DNA of 64,000 nt. Origin: Artemisia argyi. Taxonomy: Eukaryota > Streptophyta > Magnoliopsida > Asterales > Asteraceae. Numbering within the stretch: position 1 is the stretch's first letter; each line of letters begins with the position of its first letter. The notes below the pieces were generated by a model. It did not search any database. It had not been told where the DNA came from and saw only the letters and a list, made by a program, of their open reading frames with translations. Made by a program: the position numbers and the translations under genes. Positions 24,835 through 35,808 of this stretch are shown in pieces. The DNA lies in NCBI GenBank assembly GCA_030686995.1, contig CM060681.1:165786333-165850332 (forward strand), in the 5' to 3' direction.

Positions 24835-25806
24835 ATGGATTTTGAAAATCTCAAAGAGGGGCAACCTATTCAAAATCCACCGCTATTTGAATAAGAAAAC
24901 TTACTTGAGTGGAAAAGTAATTTTGAAAACTATGTGAAATCAATTGATCAAGATCTTTGGCATACTAATTCTTTTGGTGATTTCAAACCAAAGAAAAAAA
25001 GTTTTAGAAAACCAAGATAACTATCTTAAACTTGATAAAAATACTAAAGCTAAAACAATGATTTATAAAGCTTTAGTACCAAATATGAAAGAATGTATTT
25101 TTGTCAAATGGCTAATGATATTTGGAAAAATATGTTAAACTTTCATCAAAGAATATGTCAAGTCAAAGATGATCAATTTGATCTTACATATGAATTAGAA
25201 GTTTTAGAAAAACTAATTGATAGACACTTAGTAGAAGTTAATACATGTGCTACTAGATTAAATGTTTTTAATGAAGGTACAAGTGAAGATGAGTACGTGT
25301 GTTTTGATGAACTTGCTTGCGTATCATGGAATGAAATGGATGTTGACGAAGACAATGATCCGGTAGTTTATTGTCAATTTATTGAAACAACAAGCAAGGT
25401 GTTAGTGAAGATGATTACTCATGTCAAGCTCGTAGTGGACTCGCTTGTGATTCATGGAATAACACGGATGAAGATGAAGCCAACCATCCGGTTTGTGATT
25501 CTAAACTAGATAAAACATCAAGCAAGGTACACTTTGAAACCAAACACTTTTGCTTTGACAAGTTTATCCTAGAGTTTTCTAAACTAGAAAATGAGTCTAA
25601 AACGTTTATGCAACATGGACCTAAAAACTATCTTCAAGAAAGAGTCTTCAAAATCTTTTAAGAAAATCTTTGAAAAGGAAATCTTGTTAGAAGATAAAAT
25701 GTCAAGAATTGAGAGTAATGTTGAAATTAATCTAGAATGTAAATTATGTCTAGATTACAAACATGAGATTAAAATGCAAAATGAGAAAGGAAAAATTATT
25801 AATTAA
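24835..25806 (+). pseudogene. Copia-type gag (UBN2-like) remnant
   Basis: From the ATG at 24835 the start resembles plant copia gag (PPLFE then ENLLEWKSNFENYVKS and DLWHT). It is broken by TAA at 24892 and TAA near 25018, with at least two frame changes before the ANDIWKNMLNFHQ and QVKDDQFDL motifs at 25093-25210. Continuing pieces (to 25509 and 25591-25806) are Glu/Lys-rich and lack a CCHC knuckle. Gag would package element RNA. This copy cannot encode it, so particles must come from an autonomous relative. Confidence 0.75.
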
Positions 25807-27860
25807 ATTTGATGAAAAGCTCAAAATCTTTTGAAAGATTGTTGAGGAGTCAAAGGTTGTTTAAAGATAAAACCGGATTAGGATTTAACTCAAAAGCACC
25901 ATTAACTAATAAAACAAAGCAAGTAAAATTTATCTAACCTAGAAGAGAGATTTAGAGATAATTCTATCTCTAATAGAAACTCATAATAGAAGAATTAAGA
26001 TTATCATGCTCTATGCTTTTATATGATTGTCTAACCTTCTTGGATACATGAGTAATTGAGTTTCAGAGCGTTTCGTCAAACCTAGACTCTACGCGTTGTG
26101 TTTATCCTCTTGATAGCATCTCTATGCAATTTAAAAGGTACACATTACTTCAACTTGACTTTAATAGTCTCTTGCTTCTAGCATTATGTGTTAGAATATG
26201 TGTTATTAGTAATACTCTAAAAGTGTTTACTTGCTATTAGTAATAACTAGGATTAGATTCTATGCAACAAGGAAATTCGTCTTTAGTACTAGTAGGAGAT
26301 ATAAGGTGCTTTGATTCTTTAACCATCAAGAGATAAACACGAGAAACTCTTGAGTGAGTCTCACTCAACTCTTGCTTACAAGTGAGCTAACTAAGAATTT
26401 CCTAAGTGTTAAAATGTCTAACACTTTTGTGATGCTTGCAAAACAAACCTTTGTTAAATAACATTCTCAAACACCATACTTTGAGTCTTAAATTGTGTTT
26501 TTCTTCAATCACTCCTTTATGATAATCTCACATAAAACACACAAGGTGAAATAAATCACATTAGCATATATTAGGATGAGTGAAAGAAAATAAGTTTTCA
26601 ACATCTAGGATTTACACATCAAATGTGACACATAGTCTAATGATGTTGTACCTCTTGGACTTTTTAAAACAAATAGAGTTCATAGTGTCCTAATTAAGAA
26701 AACCCAAAGAGTCGAGGAGTCGTTGAATATGACATTTAATGAGTGATCTCCTCCTTCTATGATATCATCTTTGGTAGATGATAACTTACTCAAAAGTCCA
26801 ATGATGGCAAGACAAGCATGGAGTAAAAGTACAAAACATCTTCTCACCTTGAGTTAAACATTGAATCAAGCAAAATTGACATTAGCTATAAAACTTGATT
26901 TAGAGGTCATAGTTGTGTCTAAACAAATTCAACAAAAACAATTTTTCTGAATTTAGAATAAAACAACTAATGAAACGAAATTGATATTTCAAAGTAATCA
27001 AGTGAGTATAGTGTCAATTTTTGAAAGACCTTTTGATAATAAAAGCAAGCCACAAAAGCAAGGGATTTTAACTTAAAGACATTCCTAGTTGCTCTCTTGT
27101 TCTCAATGGTTAAGTTATTGATGAGTTATCGAGAATGAGATTAGTAAATCCGTAGGTAAAACTAAATGTAGAGAAATGTTTGGAAGACTACTTGTTCTCA
27201 TAACAATTAGATCCAACATTATGTTTAGTTTTTGTCTATGTGCTCGTGTTAAAGAAGATCCTAAAACAACTCTTTAGTTGAGCCTATTTGGATACATCAT
27301 TAAGTACTACACAACTTAAATTATGGTCTCCCAAAAGAACGGGAATAGAAACCATAGTGTTTGACAAATGGAATTATGTCGGTAATAAGTTGATAAGAAA
27401 AGCTCAAGTGGTACTTGTACTTTTATGCTTACTTACCCAATGATTCTCCAAAACGCGTATGACTTTCAAATTAGTATCGAATGGAGAAGCACATCAACAA
27501 GCTCCGCTTGAACAAGCAAACTCGCATCAACAACGGAATTCATCTTATCAACATTGCTATACCTTCAACAAAGGAAGCATTGACTTCAGCGACAATTCAA
27601 TCCATTATGTTCTTAATTGACATATTGTGATCCATCATCATCGCCTTGGTAAGATTGTTCATTGAGGAACGTCTTAACTAAGAAAGTCTTCTACGTTAAC
27701 TATTTCATCATCGCGTTATCAAAATCTCTTGAATGAAAAGCATTCATCATCCCTAGGCTTAGTCAAGGACTCATAAGACCTAAAACCATAGTTTTGAACA
27801 TTAGGATAAAACCACAAAAATCAAAACAATTTCTTTTAAGTTTTTTTCCCTGCAGAGCCC
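25807..27860 (+). other. Non-coding interior where pol would be expected
   Basis: No integrase, reverse transcriptase or RNase H motif was found in any frame. I see only short AT-rich ORF fragments. The equivalent start of this stretch in the minus-strand copy lies at the right edge of the window (63700-64000). Confidence 0.6.
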
Positions 27861-28594
27861 ACGGAACCTTCAGACTATACGGGCGGAACCCATTTTTTGG
27901 TTCTGCCTGGTCCGCCAAACCTCAGAATGTTTAAACTTTTTATTTTAAAGCCAAACACCCTATTAAGTCTTAACAAAAACTAACAAACAGCATCACCCTC
28001 TCTAAAACACATATCCTCACGAATTTTAGGGCTTCTAATCCAATCTCTTCCAATCCAACTAACTTTGTAAGTATTCTAATCACAATTACTTTTTTAATTT
28101 AATCATAACATTTTTGCTTACATTCATTAACTAGAATCTTAGGGCTTTTGCATAAAACTTCATGATTCATGAAAAACTTGGTGGCTAGTCAATTATGTAT
28201 CTCATTAGTTAAGAAATGTATCTTTTCATTGTTACTTTGATTTACCAAACACACCAAGAGCATTATTTTTCTAATTGCAACATGATTCATCACCACATTG
28301 TTAAAACAAATGAAAAACATCATTTAAACATCACTTGCATACTATCTCTTGAATGCTAAAGGGGATACATAACTAATATGTATTTTCGGGTACATTCAAT
28401 CGAAGACACATTCAATTAGGAGAGTGTTGGTTATCTTTTGTTTTTACAACAAAATTTGTATAACAAAACGATTTGGGAATCAAAATGAGTCAAGATAACC
28501 ATGTCTTCACATTGTCTTGCATATAAGAATATATTAGAACATCCTCGTTGTTAAAAGTCATTAACATACAATTTTATGTTTTCTAGGAATCAAC
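27861..28594 (+). promoter_or_regulatory. Promoter-like module and intron-containing leader of accessory ORF1
   Basis: A GGCGGAACC cluster (GGAACC, GGGCGGAACCC, GGTTC, GTCCGCC; 27861-27918) is followed by an AT-rich TATA-like segment. A good splice donor TTTGTAAGT (GT at 28067) and an acceptor TTTTCTAG ending 28586 lie eight bases before the ORF1 ATG. The implied 520-bp leader intron is matched in the minus-strand copy (donor at 63491, acceptor at 51239). Promoter and splicing are inferred from sequence only. Confidence 0.55.
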
Positions 28595-29704
28595 ATGCCT
28601 CCCGCAAACAAATCCGATCACAAAGAAACCCTTAAGTACATGCCCAAACACCATATGACCAAAGGTCTCAACCCGGTTCAAGTAGAAACCTTTAAGGCAT
28701 TAGAAAAACGCTATGTTCACGAAGGTAGAGCCATTGATCCATCCTTTCTAGAAGGAACATCTATTCGCCAAAACTTTGCCGCAATTCAATTTGATTGTCT
28801 CCTTGATATAGATGAGCCCATTTGTCCTAGGTTCATCTTAGAATTTTATGCAACCGTAAACCTTTCCTCATGTGCTGGTGGTAGGATTTCATTAAACTTC
28901 ACAACCAATCAAATATCACATGACATAGATTTAAAAGACTTAGCTATAATTCTTGGTGTACCAAATGAGGGAACTTGCCTCTACACGGATAAGTGGCCCA
29001 TTTCAAGTCTTGATACTATTGATCGTTTTTATCCATACGATACACCTCTTGCTAGTAAGGAAACTATTAAGGAACATCTCTTTGTTAGAACCTCTACCAC
29101 TAGGGTGAACCGTTCGGGGAATACTATAGATAAGGATCCTTTTGGTATGGAGCTCAATGAGCTTAAACCGCAATTTAAGAAATGGGAAGAAATTCTTAGG
29201 GCTAACGTCATAAGTACCATAGGAAATAGAGATCACATCAACACATGTCTTTGCTATATGCTCTATAGCATTTCAACTGGTCAACCCTTCAACTTAGCCT
29301 ACTACCTAGCCAAAAGGATGGCCGACATATCCTTAGTTGGAACAACCGCTCTTCCCTATGGCATGCTTCTTACTCGCCTCTTTAGAGGAATCTCACCCAT
29401 TTCTCCTAACGAAGATGGAATACGCCTTGACTATTTTCTTGTTCCTCACACCTTCGTTCCCCTAAGTGATAAACGAGTTTTCAAAAATAAGGGCAAACGT
29501 ACTCGATCACCTACTCCATCTTCATCATCATCCGGCATGAGCGACGATGATAAACTACCAAACTCTAAGTTACCTCCTTTAGAATACCTTCAAGCTCTCC
29601 CCATCATTGACAATGCTTCCGAAGAATTCAAGCAAACCAAAGGAATGTTCAAGTGTTTTGGAAGGTACCTAAACAAGCTCAAGAAGAAGATAGACCGGTT
29701 GTGA
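28595..29704 (+). CDS. Accessory ORF1: ATHILA-ORF1-like / putative plant transposon protein
   Basis: The 369-residue open frame starts MPPANKSDHKETL. The central region resembles the 'putative plant transposon protein' / ATHILA ORF-1 domain found in plant LTR elements: ICPRFILEFYATV (about 78-90), DLAIILGVPNEGTCLYTDKW (about 114-133), a helical INTCLCYMLYSISTGQPFN stretch (about 218-236) and LPYGMLLTRLF (about 255-265). The C-terminus has a basic, Ser-rich linker (KNKGKRTRSPTPSSSSS, possible nuclear signal) and a basic helix KCFGRYLNKLKKKIDRL. Function is unknown. A highly similar copy lies at 50120-51230. The start is supported by conservation and by the splice acceptor just upstream. No signal peptide or membrane span is evident. 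Confidence 0.85.
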   Translation: MPPANKSDHKETLKYMPKHHMTKGLNPVQVETFKALEKRYVHEGRAIDPSFLEGTSIRQNFAAIQFDCLLDIDEPICPRFILEFYATVNLSSCAGGRISLNFTTNQISHDIDLKDLAIILGVPNEGTCLYTDKWPISSLDTIDRFYPYDTPLASKETIKEHLFVRTSTTRVNRSGNTIDKDPFGMELNELKPQFKKWEEILRANVISTIGNRDHINTCLCYMLYSISTGQPFNLAYYLAKRMADISLVGTTALPYGMLLTRLFRGISPISPNEDGIRLDYFLVPHTFVPLSDKRVFKNKGKRTRSPTPSSSSSGMSDDDKLPNSKLPPLEYLQALPIIDNASEEFKQTKGMFKCFGRYLNKLKKKIDRL

Positions 29705-30693
29705 GAAGATTAAGGAGTGTTTGGCTTGTGAGTGCTTTAGAAGCATCTTTGTGTTAAAACTATGTGAATTATGTGTTTTTCACTTTCATGGTTTATTATG
29801 TTTGTTGGATTATGTTTGTATGAAATTTTATGCATAATGACAATGTTTAAGGTGTTTGTCATTTTTTTCTATGCTTATGGGAATTCTTACTAAGTATAGT
29901 GTAATCCTCGACCTCAAGGTCAAAGTCCCATGATTGGTATGTTTACATATCTAATTTTTGCATTACCTAATCAGTAATACCTTATCTTTTTGATTTTAGG
30001 AGTTTTCGAAAATTTTGAAAATCGTCTCGCGGGTCAAAAACGCGGACTGCCTAATTTTTTATCCCTGGTGGATCTGGCGGTACCCAAAATTGGGGTCCGC
30101 CAGTGTGTTTTCTGGGAATTCCAGAAATGGCCCAACGGACCAGGCGGTACCCTCAAATGGGTTCCGCCAGTGTCTTCTGAGGGATCCGCCAGACACCTGC
30201 AAATTTTTTTTCCATTTTTCTTAAGTCCAAAACTTGTAATGTGTCAAAACCATTATCCTAAGTGAGAAACATCTTCAATTAACTTCAATAACCATATCAG
30301 AACTACCTTCACTCACTAAAACAATTAGGAAGACACTTCCCTCCAAAAATTCAAATTCAAACATAACCAACCCAAGGAACCCTTTCAAAGGATCCTTCAA
30401 AACCATTGAAACACTTTTCAAACAAATCACATCCTATGATCACAAAGCATTGAGTGCTTTTGTTGGTCTTTCACTCCACCTCATTCTATTGGAATGACAT
30501 ACATTGATTTGACATATTCATGAAATTTTTGTAAATCATTTGAAACCTCAATCCTTGAATGGTAGAACATTAAATCCAAACACTCTATTCAACATCTTCT
30601 TCATCCTATAAATTTGAAAGCTTCACAACAATTCAAATCACACCATCACCATCAAGACTTCTCCCTTCAAACATCAAAACCAAAACCTTTGAA
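29705..30693 (+). promoter_or_regulatory. Intergenic module and TATA box of accessory ORF2
   Basis: A dense GGCGGTACC/GGTTCCGCC palindrome cluster lies at 30071-30193. TATAAAT at 30607-30613 is 87 bp before the ORF2 ATG. The same TATA-to-ATG spacing occurs in the decayed copy (16360 to 16448, 88 bp) and the minus-strand copy (39371 to 39284, 87 bp). A separate ORF2 promoter is inferred. Confidence 0.65.
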
Positions 30694-31557
30694 ATGACCA
30701 AATCCAACACCTCATCCGAGTCATCAAAATCATGTGCTAAAACCACTAGGATTAGTGTGAAACCTTGTTGCTTCAACAAAACCACAAAGTCAAGCTCATC
30801 ATCATCAAGTGATGCTTCACTCAACATCTCCTCACCTATCCAAGATTTTCTTAACCTTACTACCTCAACTACACCCTCAACACATTGTAATACCAATGTG
30901 ATCACCATTCAAGATTTGCTTAATCTTGCTACTCCACCACCTTCTCCACCACTTTGCAACTCAAACCTAGCAATTAACCCATCATCAACTAAACCTTTGA
31001 GTGAGTCAACTCCATCTTCTCAACAAGCTTTTAAATCAAAACCTCCTTCACCTCAATCACCAACACCTACACCAATGGAACTTTTCCATACACCACCAAC
31101 ATCACCAACACCCAATTTGGAAACTTTTGATGATCTATCATCAACACCACCATCCTTCTCACTTTTTGATTCCGTTGCTCAAAGGGAAACACCTCCAAAC
31201 ATGAATGAGGAAATAAACACTAATTTAAACCACCTCAATGCCTTCAAACGAATGGTTGATTCTCAAATCAATCATGTTATGGAATTCAATACGGCATTAA
31301 ATTCAACAAATGAAGATAGCAAATACACCTCTCAAACATCCACATTTGCTCCTTCAAGTTCAACCCATCCACCACCAACAAATCAAACCTCTCTTCCACC
31401 AAACTTCCCCTGCCATGATTGCGGACATTACGAAAGAACCGCTCGCATTAGTGAAAGGTGTCGAACGGAACTTCGCGAGTTAACCGAGGAAATGAGGTTT
31501 ATTCTAAACCACATTTTGGACCGTCTCCAATCCTTGTCTCATCCACCACAACCTTAG
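30694..31557 (+). CDS. Accessory ORF2: Ser/Pro/Thr-rich protein, unknown function
   Basis: This is a 287-residue open frame. The N-terminus (SNTSSESS, KTTRISVKPCCFNKT, Ser run, DASLNISS) is shared with copies at 38103-39284 and 16448-16681. Two tandem units of about 24 residues follow (IQDFLNLTTST..., IQDLLNLATPP...), each ending in a Cys and Asn-rich tail. Then come a low-complexity Pro/Ser region and a conserved C-terminus with CHDCGHYERT and a Glu/Arg-rich helix (ELREL, EEMRFILNHILD) that could form a coiled coil. Relative to the minus-strand copy it lacks about 106 residues in the middle, in frame. No known family was recognised. Two diverged copies both remain open, which suggests the protein is used. 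Confidence 0.75.
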   Translation: MTKSNTSSESSKSCAKTTRISVKPCCFNKTTKSSSSSSSDASLNISSPIQDFLNLTTSTTPSTHCNTNVITIQDLLNLATPPPSPPLCNSNLAINPSSTKPLSESTPSSQQAFKSKPPSPQSPTPTPMELFHTPPTSPTPNLETFDDLSSTPPSFSLFDSVAQRETPPNMNEEINTNLNHLNAFKRMVDSQINHVMEFNTALNSTNEDSKYTSQTSTFAPSSSTHPPPTNQTSLPPNFPCHDCGHYERTARISERCRTELRELTEEMRFILNHILDRLQSLSHPPQP

Positions 31558-32424
31558 AGTCTCCAAAATGAAACAAAACCGTTTCTCTTGGAAAATGTCT
31601 CCCATTTTAACCAAAAAACCAAAACCAAGTCACCTCCTCACCTTTCAAAATAAAAACCGCTACAACCCTCAACTCACATTTTCATCCTTAAACAACCCTA
31701 TCCTTGTTTTTGGAAAATGGTTCTCATTAATGATGATGATTTCCTTGTAGCTTTTTATACTCTTAGTTCATTTTTAGTTTTTCTTTGTTTCTTAAAAAGT
31801 AGGATGTTGTAATCTTAATTATGTGTCTTTGACTCTCTAAGAGTCAAAAATTTTACATTAAATGAAGATTAATTCTACAACAAGGTTTGCATTGTTTAAA
31901 TGACCATTTAGGTATGATGAGTGAACTACACCTTTATATGGTACCATACATAAATCTTGTGTTTTAGAAACTAACCTCTCTTTTTGTAGGTTCATTTTCC
32001 ATGTTTTTCTTCCTTGAAACTCCATTTAGGGGAGTAATATTCAAGGGGGAGCATGAGTATTACATTATTCCGCTTCACAACTCTTAGTTGTAGTTTAGAC
32101 ATGAAACACTTTCATGACTTATCTTGTGCGGAAACTAACTTTTCTTTTGTAGGTTCAAAATCCATGTCTCCTCTCTTGGCACTCCATTTAGGGGGAGTAT
32201 CGTCCAAGGGGGAGCATGGCCATTATTCCGCTTCACTTCTCTACTTTTTGTTTCGACAAAAAGGGGGAGAATTTATATTAAACTTGTTCAACTTTTGATA
32301 TTTCCGCTTCGCTAACTCTTTGCAAAAACAAGTTTTAATACTAACTTTATAAGACTTAACACTAAATCTTATGGCTTACTTTTAAATAAAGTTTATGTTT
32401 TGTCATCAACAAAAAGGGGGAGAT
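31558..32424 (+). other. 3' interior with multiple polypurine tracts
   Basis: Repeated units run TTTTGTAGGTTC, a CTCCATTTAGGGG box, and a polypurine tract AAGGGGGAGC. Tracts occur at about 32045, 32207, 32264 and 32412, the last adjoining the LTR. The minus-strand copy has matching tracts at about 37241, 37397, 37450 and 37612. Repeated PPTs are a Sirevirus hallmark. Confidence 0.75.
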
Positions 32425-33819
32425 TGTTAATACAAATATCGCCTAAAAACGTTATTTATATTTTACGATCTTTGCTAAGTTTTGTTAATGACAAAGTATG
32501 AACTTTAGCTAAAAGTAAATTATCACTTTAAGTGTTTAAGTCTTGTTTAACAAATGTTTACATTTCCTTTTAAACTAAACATTGGTTTTATTTCTTAAAA
32601 TAGAAATAGTCACATCACATTTATGGCAAGTTTTGTCATCATGCATTTATGGAAAGAAATGTGTTTGACTTGCTTTGATGTTGCTTACAAGTTTTGTGTT
32701 TGACTTGATTTAAGTGATGTGACATTGTTTGGTTGCTAGGAGTTATGAGACAAGACCTTGTTTGGTTTGAAGAGTTATTGCAAAAACTTACTGCAGATCC
32801 GGCGGTACCCTGGGGGTACACGGGCGGAACCCATCTGAGGGTTCCACCTGATATGCCAAGCATGCAGTATGGTGTGCTATAAATACCAAGCCATAACTTG
32901 ATTTTTGGCTAACTCTTTTAGGACATATATTCACATACTCTCTCAACTAACTCAGTAACCTTTTGATTTGTGATTCTGTTATGTAGCAAGGAACTTCACA
33001 AGATCATTCAAGAAGTTACAAGCTTCAACTCTAAAGTTGCAAGTCTTGATAGCTTGGTCATGTATAAGCTTTGGTAGTTTATACTTCATGTGTGTCATGT
33101 ATGTAGAAGTTATAGGTTAGTATTTTAGGCCTCAAAATACAAAGAGTGTTGGGAGTTGTTGTACCCTAGTAAAAGAACTAACGGGAGTGGTTGTACCCTT
33201 GGTAAAGAACTCGACATCTAGCTTTATGTCGGTAAAAGTGTAAGCGACGAATGGGAGTGGTTGTACCCTTGTAAAAGAACTCGACATCTAGCTTAGTGTC
33301 GGTAAAAGTGTAAGCGACGTTGTAAAGGTTTTCTCCGCCGGTGAAAGGAGCTTGTTGATTAGTGCTTATAACTCTTGAGTTGGAAACTCGGGGCGTGGAT
33401 GTAGGGCAAGGAAAAAGAGTCCTTGTAGCCGAACCACGATAAACAATCGTGTTGTGGTTTGATCGTTTCTTTCTTTATCTTTGCTTATTACATGTTGTCT
33501 TTTAGTTACAATTGCTAATCACATATAAAGCTTTCCAAAAGAATTAAAACAAGTAAAGTTGTACTTATATCTTGAAACAAATGTAAAGCTTTTCAAAGAA
33601 CTAAAACAAGCAAAGTTAGGATCATCACAAGTAAAGCTTTTCAAAGTATGAAACAAGTAAAGTTAGAATTGTTATTCACATGAAAAGCTTTTCAAAGAAT
33701 CAAACATATAAAGTTGTGTTTATATCTTTAAGCAAACGTAAAGTTTCTAAAAGGATATTTAAGCTAAATAAGAATCGAAAAAGCAGTAAACTATTCAACC
33801 CCCCTTCTAGTTTTCCACA
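32425..33819 (+). repeat. 3' LTR of the Sirevirus-like element
   Basis: This LTR is 1395 bp and collinear with 23374-24766. It starts TGTTAATACAAATATCGCC and ends CTAGTTTTCCACA, followed by the GACTC target duplicate. Confidence 0.93.
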
Positions 33820-33824
33820 GACTC

Positions 33825-34164
33825 TATCGCAATACAAGGATTTCTCCATATCCTCAAAAATTGGATTTAAGAGAAATTTTTGAAATTCAAAAAACGCATT
33901 AAATGCACATGACCTATCCGTTGAACAAAAGATTATAACGGCATGATTATCGGTAATCTCAAACGATTTTTCAAAACTTAAAGATGCTACTAGATATGAC
34001 CACGTATAGTATAAATACCCATGCATTCTAAAACATTAAATTACACACCCTGTTGCGCTGTAATTCTCACAAAGCTTTGATGCATGTATCATCAAAAATC
34101 AAAAGGTAACTTCTTTCTCTTCTCTCGTAGTTAGATCTTTAGGTATCACGAAGGAGCCACGAGC
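33825..34164 (+). promoter_or_regulatory. Promoter region of the antisense accessory gene
   Basis: TATAAATACCC at 34010-34020 lies about 155 bp before the ATG at 34165, giving the gene its own plus-strand promoter, opposite to the LTR of the Tat-lineage element that appears to carry it. The sequence continues 23321-23373 across the Sirevirus-like insertion. Confidence 0.6.
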
Positions 34165-35808
34165 ATGGATGCCAAACATATCATAAGACAACAAAAATGT
34201 ACTCTTTCCAGAGAAGCCCTAACTCTCTTTCTAGATGATTACCCAATACCAAAACAATACAAAGTCATTCACCCAAAAAATAATCAAAGTATTTATGATG
34301 CCCCAAAAGGGTATGTGGGTTTGTATACACATGCATTTACCCGATCAAATATAAGAATACCCCTGCATCCATTATTTCTAGAGCTGCTACAATATTACGA
34401 AGTTCATATTTCAAGGTTTAATCCCTTCTGTCTAGCCAAACTTACCACCTACATAGTAATGTGTAAGGCGTATGGTTACGAGCCTACACTGAATGTGCTT
34501 CGAGGCTTCCTTAACCTATGTCCCAGGGGAGATTGGCTAACACTGTCGAAGAGAGGTGAAGCAGACGTGCCCGTGCTGATTACCAAACAATTTACAAACA
34601 TAACCAATTGAAAAGGAAAATCCTTTTATGTGCAAGATACAATCATACCTCCGCAATATCCAGCACTCCTGAATGAAGCATTCCGTTTTGACCGCAAGAT
34701 ATTCAATGATCAGCTTTCCCATAATATTCGAAGTGATCCACTCTACCAACGCCTCGCTAGATACCCAGTGGATGTGCAAACCTTTCCAGAACCCATCCTC
34801 TTTATGGCTGGTCTTGTGAATTGTTGGGAAGGATCTCCCTTATTACCAGAAATCCATTGTGATGGCCAAAGTATGTATATGTAACCTAACATAAATGAAT
34901 AACATCTCTGATGATATTTATGTATCTGTTTATTTTGCAGTAATGGCCTTCTGAAACTTCATTGTATGTGGTGGCGCAAAGGAAGTTAGCTTCATTCCTA
35001 GGGATGATAAAGATTTTAGCCATGGGGTAGGTTCTCCGTCAGTCTCAGTCAACAATAATGACGTGGATGCCATGGTATTGGAGCCGATTACATCAGTTGA
35101 AGGGATGGTTCCTATCAACGCCGAGGAAGCTCCCTTGGCAATAGAAGGTATTCCTGATTTGGAAATCCTTTCCTCTGATGTTTGTCCCATGCCTTATGTT
35201 GGACCCTCTGGTATAGCTGATAGAGTTCGTGAAAGGAAGGGAACTGAAATTAAAGCTGCTAAGCCGCCAATCAACAGAAAACTTGAAATACCAACTCTCC
35301 TATCCAGTGCTACAAAGAAGATTGCTTCCCAAGATAAGACTGTTGCTTCAGTACCCTTCGAAAATTCGGATGATGAAGATATTCATGGTAAAAGCTCATT
35401 ATAACCTAAATACTACCGTAAAGTAAAGTTAAAGCTTCAAACAGGTCCTAATTGCAAAATGTGTAGGGTTGTCTAACACAAAGGAACTCCCCAACTCCCA
35501 GGCTTGCCACCGACTGGTTGAAGGTGTTACGCCAGCTCGCTGGAAGGGAGCCCTTGACAATATGTCGATAGAGCAATTGTGTGATCTTCATGACAAAAGT
35601 TACACAAGGCAAGCAATTCTAGATAACAATCTCAACATCCAAACAAGAGAGTTGGTTCAGACTGTTAAAAATGCTAAAGAAGAGTTGAATGTAGTTCTGG
35701 CTCGAGAAGAACATAGGGAGCTGTTGATCACCGAACTGAAGTCCAAGTATGACAGGGCTACGAAGGATATTGAGAAGAATCCAACTGTGCAAGATCTTCG
35801 ATCCAATG
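34165..35808 (+). pseudogene. 'Putative gypsy type transposon' (Transposase_28-like) accessory gene, broken
   Basis: Three exons are inferred: 34165-34870, 34941-35387 and 35467-35808, with introns at GTATGT...TTTTGCAG (70 bp) and GTAAAA...GTGTAG (79 bp). Both joins keep one reading frame. The N-terminal half resembles the PF04195 'putative gypsy type transposon' family (IRIPLHPLFLELLQYY, CLAKLTTYIVMCKAYGYEP). The last exon is a coiled-coil-like segment (WKGALDNMSIEQLCDLHDKS onward). Stops TGA 34609 and TGA 34952 fall where Trp is likely. The third exon is cut at 35808 by a minus-strand Sirevirus-like LTR (target CAATG at 35804-35808). Such genes occur as antisense extra ORFs in Tat-lineage gypsy elements; function unknown. 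Confidence 0.75.

Larger units (their letters stand above)
23374..33819 (+). mobile_element. Complete non-autonomous Sirevirus-like (Ty1/copia) element with two accessory ORFs
   Basis: LTRs 23374-24766 (1393 bp) and 32425-33819 (1395 bp) are flanked by GACTC at 23369-23373 and 33820-33824. The PBS region ATTGGCATCAGGAGC follows the 5' LTR, and AAAAAGGGGGAGAT precedes the 3' LTR. The interior has a broken copia gag, about 2.7 kb without recognisable coding where pol would be expected, then accessory ORF1 (28595) and ORF2 (30694). I counted about 17 LTR differences by eye (near 1.2%), so the insertion is fairly recent. No protease, integrase or reverse transcriptase was seen. Confidence 0.93.

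Noticed and set aside
29003..29236. Minus-strand ORF over accessory ORF1, also seen at 50588-50821
   Set aside because: It is a shadow of the conserved ORF1 and is kept only because ORF1 is conserved.
34106..34130. Possible leader intron of the antisense accessory gene (GTAAC...GTAG)
   Set aside because: At 25 bp it is far too short for a plant intron.
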